A DNA stretch of 36,666 nt from Clostridia bacterium (GTDB lineage Bacteria; Bacillota; Clostridia; Oscillospirales; Acutalibacteraceae): contig JALENG010000029.1 of NCBI GenBank assembly GCA_022767925.1, positions 1-36,666 on the forward strand, written 5' to 3'. The position numbers were made by a program, and so were the translations under genes. This document shows positions 1-6,622 of the stretch, in pieces. The number at the start of each line of letters is the position of its first letter. Within the stretch, counting starts at the first letter, position 1. The notes under the pieces were generated by a model, which saw nothing but the letters and a program-made list of their open reading frames with translations, did not search any database and had not been told where the DNA came from.

Positions 1-1124
1 CCGATGGTTTGAATATAATAGGCAATTGGAATCAACGCACTATTCGATTGGATGTTTTCACGGCTGAAACCGAAGGAAGCAATCAACTCCACAGCCAAAC
101 GCAGGGAAGCTGTAATATCATCCCACTTCTGCTCAATCACAAGCATATTGGTAGCATTGAAATTATCCACTTTGTAGGCGATATCGGGGAAGTTTCCTAA
201 AACGAGGCAGGTTTTCAAAACCATGTCCTTAGTTAGATTAAACCCTCGTCCGACTTCATTCAGTTCATCAACAATTTCATTGATGGACTCTCGCGCATCT
301 TTGTCCTGCCACTGCGCCGTAGCAAAAGAAAGCAACAGATCCGAGTAACTCAGGGGTGTTCCGCCACTGTTTACACGAATAAAGATATTAAGTACCTTGT
401 CCAATTCAGTGCTTTCTTCCAAATAGTAGCTGATTGTTTCTTTGCGATGGATCGCCGTAAACAGCTTAAACAGAGCCTCATTTGCAAACATTGCTTTATT
501 GGGATCTGAATGGCTGGTAAGCTTATTCTTAATTAAATAGGTGTTGACCTCATATTCCTGCTTGAAATTGAGAATTTCGCCAACCGGAAACCAAAAGTCA
601 ACAGCTTGCCCGTTTTCGTCCACAGCACTATTTGCCTCTTTTACTTCTGCTTCCGTCAAAAACAGGAATTTATAAGTAGAATCAGGCTCTTCGTTTGCAG
701 TGAGCAGATTCAGATACAATTTGCGTTTTGGGTATGCCTGCGGATTATCCCATCTTTTATAGGAAAGTTTATATGCGTAGGTACCCTTTAAGCCTATGTA
801 TAAAGATGTCATTCGTTGCTGACCATCCAGAATGGCAATGATATCATCAGAGCCATTGGTATCTGCTTTTGGATTGTGTCTTCCATCCCTCTGGTGATAG
901 TTTCTGAGGAATTCATAGAACTTGAACTCGTTTGCCTTGTCTTTCGGCACTTTCCAAAACAGGAACGAGTTGATGGGGTAATCCATCATGATACTGTCAA
1001 AGAGTTTCTCAATCTGTTTGGTACTCCACACGAATTCACGCTGGATTGATGGCAGTAGATAGGTCTTTGCATCTATGTTTTTTATTACCGTGCTTATTGT
1101 CAAAGCGGTTTGATATGATGACAT
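1..1124 (-). CDS. DUF262 (GmrSD-like) domain protein, C-terminus beyond the window
   Basis: An open frame runs on the minus strand from ATG at 1124 off the left edge; about 374 residues are visible without a stop. The start is supported by AAAGGAG seven bases upstream. The N-terminus shows the DUF262 signature: IQREFVW at about residues 27-33 and DGQQR at about 100-104, followed by MTSLY. DUF262 is a ParB/Srx-like nucleotide-handling fold, known from the GmrS half of the modification-dependent restriction enzyme GmrSD and from many stand-alone defence proteins. The HNH (DUF1524) half, if present, would lie outside the window. Codon use is AT-rich (ATA, TTA, AGA), unlike the GC-rich genes to its right, which suggests horizontal acquisition. 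It is co-directional with rlmD, 115 bases downstream of that gene's stop. Family assignment is confident; a restriction role is inferred. Confidence 0.85.
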   Translation of the reverse strand, partial: MSSYQTALTISTVIKNIDAKTYLLPSIQREFVWSTKQIEKLFDSIMMDYPINSFLFWKVPKDKANEFKFYEFLRNYHQRDGRHNPKADTNGSDDIIAILDGQQRMTSLYIGLKGTYAYKLSYKRWDNPQAYPKRKLYLNLLTANEEPDSTYKFLFLTEAEVKEANSAVDENGQAVDFWFPVGEILNFKQEYEVNTYLIKNKLTSHSDPNKAMFANEALFKLFTAIHRKETISYYLEESTELDKVLNIFIRVNSGGTPLSYSDLLLSFATAQWQDKDARESINEIVDELNEVGRGFNLTKDMVLKTCLVLGNFPDIAYKVDNFNATNMLVIEQKWDDITASLRLAVELIASFGFSRENIQSNSALIPIAYYIQTI

Positions 1125-1239
1125 AAAACTTCTCCTTTGATTACATCATGTTCTTAATGATTACCGATGCAATATTTGAATTCCACCACAAAGTGGTTAT
1201 CGTAGTAGAAATCCCTTTATTTCTGGGCATTTTCGCCCT

Positions 1240-2433
1240 TTATTTACTTACTCTTGACATCAATACTACCGTCTCCACATGGCTCGTATGGGGGAACATG
1301 TCCACCGGCTGGATACGGCGCACCTGGTAACCTCCCTGGGTCAGAATGCGCAGGTCGCGGGCCTGGGTCTCGATATTACAGGAGATATAGACAATCCGCT
1401 CCGGCTTTACGGTCAGCAGCGCCGCTAAAAACTCGCGGCTGCTGCCCGCCCGGGGCGGGTCCATCATTACCACGTCCGGCGTATAGCCTTCTCCGGCCGC
1501 CTGCAGCATCCACTCCCCCGCATCCGCGCAGAAAAACTCGGCATTCTCCACCCCGTTCTCCCTGGCATTGCGCCGGGCATCCCGCACGGCATCGCGGTTA
1601 ATCTCAACGCCGGTCACCCGCCGCACACCGGAAGACGCGATCAGCCCGATGGTGCCCGTCCCGCAGTAGGCGTCCAGTACCGTCTCCTCTCCAGTAAAGC
1701 GGCACTGGCGGATTGCCTCGCGGTACAGCACTTCGGTCTGCACGGGGTTGATCTGATAGAACGATTTTGGCGAAATGCGGAAGGTCATCCCGCACAGCGT
1801 ATCGCGGATATAACCCGGGCCAAACAGCACGGTCTCCTTTTCGCCCAACACCATGCTGGTAAACGCATCATTCCGATTGAGGACCAGAGTGGTAATCTCC
1901 GGATGGCGGCGGCGCAGCTCGGCGATAAAATGATTTTTCCCGGGAAATACCGGCGTGGCCGCCACCAGCACCACCATCACTTCTCCGGTGGAAAATCCCC
2001 GCTTGACCAGCACATGGCGCAGAAACCCCCGGCCGGTGCGCTCGTCATAAGCGGTCAGATGGAACGACGGCATCATCTGCCGGATGGTGCCGATAATGCG
2101 GTCGGCGGTTTCATCCTCGGTCAAACAGCTGTCAACCGGCACAATCCGGTGCGTGCTGGACTGGTATACGCCGGAGATGATTTTCCCACGCCGGTCCGTT
2201 CCGAAAGCCGCCTGCACCTTGTTTCGGTAATGATAGGGATTTTCCATCCCGAGAATCGGCTGCACACGGCCAAACCCGCCCAGCAGTTTCTGGACCTGTC
2301 CCTGTTTATAAGAGAGCTGACGGGCGTACTCCATATTCTGCAGCTGACAGCCGCCGCACTTGCGGTATACCGGACATTGGGGGCGCGGAGCCGCTTCCCC
2401 CGGCTGTTTTCCGGATTGCTTTTCTTTCTCCAT
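1240..2433 (-). CDS. rlmD: 23S rRNA (uracil-C5)-methyltransferase, RlmD/TrmA family
   Basis: A 397-residue SAM-dependent RNA methyltransferase that makes 5-methyluridine in 23S rRNA. The iron-sulfur cysteines are visible at C20, C26 and C29 (C-x5-CGGC context) with a fourth probably at C106. The SAM motif DAYCGTGTIGL is at about 257-267, DPPR at 328-331, and the catalytic cysteine C355 in ISCN near the C-terminus. The usual N-terminal TRAM RNA-binding domain is missing: the protein goes almost straight into the Fe-S motif, which accounts for its length below the usual 430-460. Which uridine is targeted (747 or 1939) cannot be told from sequence. The gene lies 30 bases downstream of the small gene at 2464-2793 and probably shares its transcript. 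Confidence 0.93.
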   Translation of the reverse strand: MEKEKQSGKQPGEAAPRPQCPVYRKCGGCQLQNMEYARQLSYKQGQVQKLLGGFGRVQPILGMENPYHYRNKVQAAFGTDRRGKIISGVYQSSTHRIVPVDSCLTEDETADRIIGTIRQMMPSFHLTAYDERTGRGFLRHVLVKRGFSTGEVMVVLVAATPVFPGKNHFIAELRRRHPEITTLVLNRNDAFTSMVLGEKETVLFGPGYIRDTLCGMTFRISPKSFYQINPVQTEVLYREAIRQCRFTGEETVLDAYCGTGTIGLIASSGVRRVTGVEINRDAVRDARRNARENGVENAEFFCADAGEWMLQAAGEGYTPDVVMMDPPRAGSSREFLAALLTVKPERIVYISCNIETQARDLRILTQGGYQVRRIQPVDMFPHTSHVETVVLMSRVSK

Positions 2434-2463
2434 CCTTCTTCTCCTTTTGGCGCGCGTCTTCTG

Positions 2464-2793
2464 TTATTTTCCCAGCGGAACCGAAGGATAGGCTTTCTTC
2501 AACCCATCCAGCAGCTGCATGGCGTGATCCTCGGTCTCCACGGTAAAACGGCGCTCCTCCCCGTTTTTAGGGCGCACCACCAGCTGCCAGGTATAGTAGT
2601 CGCTGGCCACTGCCTCACCGGCATACAGATGCACCTTTTCAATCTCCTCATACGGAAGATAGAAAACCGTGAGAAAGCGCCGCACAAACAGCATCTCTTT
2701 GCCCAGGCGCACATGGTCATACGACCGTGCCTTTTTGTAAGCGGCTTTCACTTTTTCTATCGGGAACTCGGTTCCCATCGGGTTCCATTTCAT
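2464..2793 (-). CDS. small conserved-looking protein, possible PH-like fold, function unknown
   Basis: A 109-residue soluble protein with an AAGGAG ribosome site in front of ATG at 2793. It has no signal peptide or membrane segment. The pattern of short alternating hydrophobic strands (for example FLTVFYLPYEEIEKVHLYAG, then YYTWQLVVR) followed by a C-terminal amphipathic helix (DHAMQLLDGLKKAY) resembles small bacterial PH-like domains; that is inference only. It sits immediately after a strong hairpin terminator and 30 bases before rlmD, so it is probably the first gene of a two-gene unit. Confidence 0.7.
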   Translation of the reverse strand: MKWNPMGTEFPIEKVKAAYKKARSYDHVRLGKEMLFVRRFLTVFYLPYEEIEKVHLYAGEAVASDYYTWQLVVRPKNGEERRFTVETEDHAMQLLDGLKKAYPSVPLGK

Positions 2794-2811
2794 ATTCTTA
2801 CTCCTTTTTAT

Positions 2812-2875
2812 AAAAAGGATCCCTTTTGAAGGGGACGCGCCGGCACAGCGCGCCTTCTCTTTTCAAAGGGATCCC
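2812..2875 (-). terminator. intrinsic terminator of the C39-like peptidase gene
   Basis: A long imperfect inverted repeat with outer arms GGATCCCTTTTGAA (2818-2831) and its near-complement ending at 2873, and a GC-rich inner stem. On the minus strand it is followed by TTTTTA. It lies 30 bases past the stop at 2906 and runs directly into the ribosome site of the next gene. Confidence 0.8.
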
Positions 2876-2905
2876 ATTTTTCTTCTTTACTGAGACTGTC
2901 TCTTC

Positions 2906-3574
2906 TTATGCCCGGGGGCTGAACAGGAAATAGCGGTTCCACTCCTTGCGGGTGCCTTTCTTTTCCTCATATTCCAGCCATTTTTTGAAACTGCCGTCCT
3001 CGTAGTTGGCCGTTTCCCGGCGGCGGCAGTCCTCAGCCAGCACCTTCATGGTACTATGCAGGATATGGCCGTTTACAATTACCTTATCCCGGCGGCCTTC
3101 GATCTCGTACTTACCCGGCACCTGCGAGGGATCCAGGATGCGGATATGCTCGTTATCCTCGTCGATGCCGATCACGGCAATATAGTGCCCCCCGTGGGAG
3201 AACACCCCCACATAATCCTCTTCCGGACGATCACCGGCCGCACAGGCCACTGCCATAAACCCCTTTTTCAGGTGCTCACGCACCAGCTCGGGATCTTCAG
3301 TCATCACCAGATCCAGATCGAAACGCTCGGCCACATAGGGAGCCAGTACCTCTAAATCGGTTCCGGGGCTGTGATTGGCGTTCACCGCGATGGACAACTC
3401 CAGGCAATCGATCAGCGGGAAGGATTTACCCGTCATATTCTCCACCACCATGCAGGTGGCGCACAGACCGCAGCCCGAGCTCTTTACGGTAGCTTTGCTG
3501 CCGCCCAGCTCCGGCAGGTCGGTCAAAGTGGGATAGGATACATGGGGATAATTTGTCTGATTAATGTAGGTCAT
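2906..3574 (-). CDS. C39-like (papain-fold) cysteine peptidase family protein
   Basis: A 222-residue protein of the peptidase_C39_2 type. The catalytic set can be read: C35 in SSGCGLCAT, H130 in HGGHYIAVIG and D148 in ILDPS. Members of this family are double-glycine-type or general cysteine peptidases; the substrate here is unknown. There is no signal peptide and no ABC-transporter domain, so it is a free-standing, probably cytoplasmic enzyme. The start ATG at 3574 has AAAGGAG eight bases upstream, and a consensus promoter lies 56-84 bases upstream. It appears to be transcribed alone up to the terminator at 2812-2875, with possible read-through into the small gene and rlmD. Confidence 0.82.
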   Translation of the reverse strand: MTYINQTNYPHVSYPTLTDLPELGGSKATVKSSGCGLCATCMVVENMTGKSFPLIDCLELSIAVNANHSPGTDLEVLAPYVAERFDLDLVMTEDPELVREHLKKGFMAVACAAGDRPEEDYVGVFSHGGHYIAVIGIDEDNEHIRILDPSQVPGKYEIEGRRDKVIVNGHILHSTMKVLAEDCRRRETANYEDGSFKKWLEYEEKKGTRKEWNRYFLFSPRA

Positions 3575-3629
3575 GGAAAAAATCTCCTTTCTTTTCTATT
3601 TTAAAAAGGGTGTTCACATTTATGGGCCC

Positions 3630-3658
3630 ATTATACGCTGTTTTTTCTGAAATTACAA
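3630..3658 (-). promoter_or_regulatory. sigma-A promoter of the C39-like peptidase gene
   Basis: Minus strand: -35 TTGTAA (3653-3658), 17-base spacer, perfect -10 TATAAT (3630-3635), 56 bases before the start codon. Confidence 0.8.
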
Positions 3659-3714
3659 GGAGAAGTCGCGGGAAACGGCAGGAAACCCGGTGTCTATTTT
3701 GCTCTGAATGAAAC

Positions 3715-4161
3715 TTGAAAATAATTTTCGGCGTGGATTTTGGCAAAAGAATCCCCTATACGGAGCAAAGCGGTGCTCTGAATGAATCCTATGCGGATAT
3801 CTTCGGGGCCATTATCGAGAACAAAAATGGCGACGGCTTTTACCAGAAGAGCGAGAACTCGGGCGACCTGTTTTACGATATCCGGCATCTGTCTACCTAT
3901 AATCTGCCCCAGAGCATGGCGGACTACGACTGTGAGGCGGACATCCACTTTAACGGTGTCATCTTCACCCGGGCATGGTATCTGATGCTGGAAGACGAGC
4001 GCCTGCGCACGGTCAGCCGGGACAACTGGGGCGTGATTTACTACAACTCGCTGCACTATCTCGGCACCACTGCCACTTTTCGGCAAGCCCGGGCGGCGGT
4101 GGCCGGTTCCTGCCTGGAAGCCGGATTTACCGCCGAACAGATGACAAACACTTCCTATTGA
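3715..4161 (+). pseudogene. remnant of an M4 (thermolysin-family) metallopeptidase, C-terminal domain only
   Basis: About 148 codons correspond to the C-terminal half of thermolysin-like peptidases: SGALNESYADIFGAI (the zinc-ligand Glu motif, E24 here), then HFNGVI with the catalytic His (H78 here), a TRAWYLM helix, and a closing helix (TTATFRQARAAV). The propeptide, signal peptide and HEXXH zinc motif are absent; HEXXH should be about 20 residues before the Glu motif, and upstream of 3715 the frame is closed by TGA at 3709-3711. The only start in frame is a TTG without a ribosome site. The ALNE-coding string TGCTCTGAATGAA occurs twice (3700-3712 and 3774-3786), which may mark the rearrangement. 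The fragment cannot be an active peptidase. Confidence 0.82.
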
Positions 4162-4183
4162 TTCTGATTTCCCCGGATTTTTC

Positions 4184-4222
4184 TTCCCCCCTCTTCGGAA
4201 AACCGGGGAGGGGGAATTTTTT
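4184..4222 (+). terminator. intrinsic terminator after the M4 remnant
   Basis: G/C-rich hairpin, TTCCCCCC arm starting at 4184 and GGGGGAA arm ending at 4216, followed by T6. A surviving terminator supports the view that a complete gene once stood here. Confidence 0.8.
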
Positions 4223-4301
4223 GTTCCCCCTTCCCTATCCGGTTTCCCGGTGGTGTGATGAGAAGGGAGGGACCGAGTCCCTTTACGAAGGAAGGATTAT
4301 T

Positions 4302-4742
4302 ATGTATTCAATCTTCTCACAGCATGGAAACGCCCTGGAACGCCGCTTCCGCGGAGAACTGCTCCGCATCGAGCCTTGGGGTGAGAAGAGCTTTCGCGTG
4401 CGGGCCACCTGTCTGCCTCAGCTGCCCGCCGGCCTGAATATGGGCCTGGCCGGAATTCCGTGGTGGACCACCGATATCGGCGGCTTTTTGGGCGGCAACC
4501 CGGATGATCCCACCGCCTGGGATATTCAGGATGAGTACCTGTTCGGTGGGGATGTGCTGGTAGCCCCCATCCTGTTTGAGGGACAGCGCAGCCGCCGGGT
4601 ATATTTGCCCGGAAAGGACACCTGGAAAAATGCCCATACCGGCGAGAGCTTTTCCGGCGGTCAGTGGGTGGAGGCCGAGGCTCCCCCCGACGTGATTCCT
4701 GTTTTCCTCCGGGAAGGAGGAGCGGCGGATTTCGCCCTGTAA
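4302..4742 (+). pseudogene. GH31 alpha-glycosidase with two internal deletions, still in frame
   Basis: 146 codons with ATG at 4302 and AAGGAAGGA upstream. It starts like a GH31 N-terminus (MYSIFSQHGNALERRFRGEL). At about residue 40 it jumps to the catalytic-barrel segment AGLNMGLAGIPWWTTDIGGF. At about residue 66 it jumps again, at PDDP, to the C-terminal segment AWDIQDEYLFGGDVLVAPI, followed by YLPG and the terminal beta domain. A complete enzyme of this family (alpha-xylosidase/alpha-glucosidase) is about 650-800 residues. The nucleophile region and the whole (beta/alpha)8 core are therefore missing. Both junctions keep the frame, and start, ribosome site and terminator remain. It may be a decaying gene or an assembly collapse; enzymatic activity is very unlikely. 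Confidence 0.82.
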
Positions 4743-4763
4743 TGTTCTGTCAAATCACCTGAA

Positions 4764-4797
4764 AGGGCCGGAGCCAAAAACGCTCCGGCCCTTTTCC
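4764..4797 (+). terminator. intrinsic terminator of the GH31 remnant
   Basis: Hairpin AAAGGGCCGGAGC ... GCTCCGGCCCTTT with loop of about six bases, followed by T-rich sequence, 22 bases after the GH31 stop codon. Confidence 0.85.
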
Positions 4798-4814
4798 TGT
4801 TCCCCGTTCCCAAA

Positions 4815-4865
4815 CGCAGAAAAACGGAAGCACGGAGTCGGGAATCCGACTCCGTGCTTCCGTTT
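4815..4865 (-). terminator. intrinsic terminator of htrA (perfect 20-bp stem)
   Basis: A perfect 20-bp inverted repeat (4822-4841 and 4846-4865) with a GAAT loop. On the minus strand it is followed by a T5 run. It faces the GH31 terminator, giving back-to-back ends for convergent transcripts. It lies about 140 bases past the htrA stop. Confidence 0.8.
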
Positions 4866-4879
4866 GAAAAAGGAGATTT

Positions 4880-4969
4880 ATGAAAAAGGCTTGTACACAA
4901 ATTCAAATAAAGGTCAAATCCACCCTTATTGATTGTTATTATAGCGTATCCAACAAAAAAATGGAATAG
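4880..4969 (+). CDS. possible 29-residue small protein
   Basis: ATG at 4880 is preceded by AAAAAGGAGATTT, an excellent ribosome site, and opens a 29-codon frame (MKKACTQIQIKVKSTLIDCY...) ending at TAG 4967-4969. No promoter could be seen on the plus strand and the hairpin just upstream would stop incoming transcripts, so this may be chance. No similarity to a known family was recognised. The surrounding AT-rich stretch 4866-5003 otherwise holds only the htrA 3' untranslated region. Confidence 0.25.
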   Translation: MKKACTQIQIKVKSTLIDCYYSVSNKKME

Positions 4970-5003
4970 GTCTTTTTAAAATTTTTTTAAATTTTTTTAC
5001 TTT

Positions 5004-6509
5004 TTAATTTCCCTCTTCTGTCTCTCCTTCCGCCTGACTGGAGGTCTGGTTGGTGTTCTCGATCAGGGTGACTTCCAGCTCCAGCGTATCCTGCTCCACA
5101 TAGCGGTATACCGTCAGCGTTACCGTGTCACCCGGCTTTTTCTTCGTCAGCAGATTGGAAAGCGCCGCCGCGGAATCAATTTTGGTGCCGTTAAATGCGA
5201 TAATCACATCGCCCTTCTGCAGGCCGGCCTGAATGGCCGAGGGGTTGCTGACTGTCGCCACATACCATCCCTGGGTCAGGCCGTAAAAGCTGGCGGTGGT
5301 CTCATCCACATACTGGCCGGAAATTCCCAGCATGGCGCGGTCCTTCACATAGCCGTAATTCATCAGATCGGTCACCACGCTCTGCACCGTATTGACCGGG
5401 ATGGCAAACCCGATGCCCTCGTAGCTGGTGGAGACAATCTTCGACGAAGTAATGCCGATAACCTGGCCGTATTGGTTCACCAGAGCGCCGCCGCTGTTGC
5501 CGGGGTTGATCGCGGCATCCACCTGGATGCAGTCCATGGAGTATCCATATTCCGACGTGGTGATCTCGCGGTTCAGCGCCGAAATATGGCCGTAGGTACA
5601 GCTGGAGCTGAACTGCAGACCGCCGGGATTTCCCACTGCCGCCACGCTGTCTCCCACCTTCAGGCTGTCGGAATCACCGAACTGCGCCGCCGTCAAGCCA
5701 GAGGCCTCAATCTTCAACAGTGCCAGGTCCGTCACACTGTCCGAACCGATCAGCTTAGCGTCATAAATGGTTCCGTCGTGCAGCACCACCTTCAGGGAAT
5801 CGGCTCCCTCAACCACATGGGCGTTGGTGATAATATAGCCGTCCGCCGTGGCAATGACGCCACTGCCCTCACTCTGGGGGGAGAGCTCCTCGCCGGTCTG
5901 CCCGCTCAGCCGTCCTCCGCCGTAGGAAACCCGCTGGTAATTTTCCACGCAAACGACCGACGGTACCACCTTCTCCGCGATTTGGGCATCAGTCAGCACT
6001 TTTATCCCGTCGTTTACCGTATCAGAGGCGGCACCGCCGTCCTCCACCACTTTGGTAATAGTGAAGGCCGCCTGCGCATTGCCGGAGGAATTACCCGTCA
6101 CCTGGATATACCCTGCATTAATCAGCCCGATCACCGACGCAGCGGAAATCCCGCTGATCAACAGACAGCACAGCACAATTCCCAACACCCGCACCGCAAT
6201 TTTTCCGCCCTTTCCCATGGGCTTTTTCACACGGGGCTTCTTTGCTTTTTTCGGTTTTGGGGCGGGCGCGGCCGGGCCGCCGCCGTAGCCGTACGGGCTG
6301 TATCCACTCTGCCCCGGCTGGGTATAAATGGGGGGTGTATACGGATATCCCCCTGTGGACTGGCCATTCCCCGTGGGGGCGGTGCTGCCCTGCCACTGGT
6401 ACGAAGCTGCATACGGATTGGAATAGGAGGCGGATCCCGTCTGCGGGGCAGCGGATTCCGGCTTTCCTGCATTTTGATTCTTTTCAAAATTGTTTTCTGG
6501 CATACTCAT
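5004..6509 (-). CDS. htrA: membrane-anchored HtrA/DegP-type serine protease with one PDZ domain
   Basis: A 501-residue protease of the S1C family that handles misfolded envelope proteins. In order: a cytoplasmic low-complexity N-terminus of about 95 residues rich in Tyr, Gly, Pro and Gln; a Lys-rich stretch; one membrane segment at about 104-130; an extracellular trypsin-like domain with the triad H231 (TNAHVV), D261 (VTDLALL) and S339 (NPGNSGGAL); and one PDZ domain at about 385-475. The start ATG at 6509 (MSMPENN) is chosen because GAAGGA lies eight bases upstream; an upstream TTG at 6530 would place the ribosome site inside the gene. It is transcribed alone from the promoter at 6575-6604 to the terminator at 4815-4865. 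Confidence 0.95.
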   Translation of the reverse strand: MSMPENNFEKNQNAGKPESAAPQTGSASYSNPYAASYQWQGSTAPTGNGQSTGGYPYTPPIYTQPGQSGYSPYGYGGGPAAPAPKPKKAKKPRVKKPMGKGGKIAVRVLGIVLCCLLISGISAASVIGLINAGYIQVTGNSSGNAQAAFTITKVVEDGGAASDTVNDGIKVLTDAQIAEKVVPSVVCVENYQRVSYGGGRLSGQTGEELSPQSEGSGVIATADGYIITNAHVVEGADSLKVVLHDGTIYDAKLIGSDSVTDLALLKIEASGLTAAQFGDSDSLKVGDSVAAVGNPGGLQFSSSCTYGHISALNREITTSEYGYSMDCIQVDAAINPGNSGGALVNQYGQVIGITSSKIVSTSYEGIGFAIPVNTVQSVVTDLMNYGYVKDRAMLGISGQYVDETTASFYGLTQGWYVATVSNPSAIQAGLQKGDVIIAFNGTKIDSAAALSNLLTKKKPGDTVTLTVYRYVEQDTLELEVTLIENTNQTSSQAEGETEEGN

Positions 6510-6574
6510 GAATTCATCCTTCCTTTCCAAAAGACGAACCGGAAGAACCGGGCCGTTTGCCCCGTTCCTGATCG

Positions 6575-6604
6575 ACTATAGGTAGTATGCCATTTCTGTG
6601 TGAA
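6575..6604 (-). promoter_or_regulatory. probable promoter of htrA
   Basis: Minus strand: -35 TTCACA (6599-6604), 18-base spacer, -10 TATAGT (6575-6580), located between the pdxR stop and the htrA start. Confidence 0.5.
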
Positions 6605-6622
6605 AAGAATGTGACAGGTTCT

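Noticed and set aside
1184..1238. Short palindromes after rlmD (ACCAC-AAA-GTGGT and GGGC-ATTTTC-GCCC), considered as terminator or attachment site
   Set aside because: No T run follows on the minus strand, the stems are only 4-5 bp, and no repeat partner was seen elsewhere in the window.
1903..2829. Plus-strand open frame of 308 codons opposite rlmD and the small gene
   Set aside because: Antisense shadow; both minus-strand genes have ribosome sites and, in rlmD, all catalytic motifs.
3975..4301. Upstream extension of the GH31 frame back to 3975
   Set aside because: It runs out of frame through the M4 remnant and through a terminator hairpin; the ribosome site sits before ATG 4302.
4822..4865. 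Perfect 20-bp inverted repeat, considered as the end of an insertion element
   Set aside because: There is no second copy in the window and no transposase. The T run on the minus strand and its place after htrA make it a terminator.
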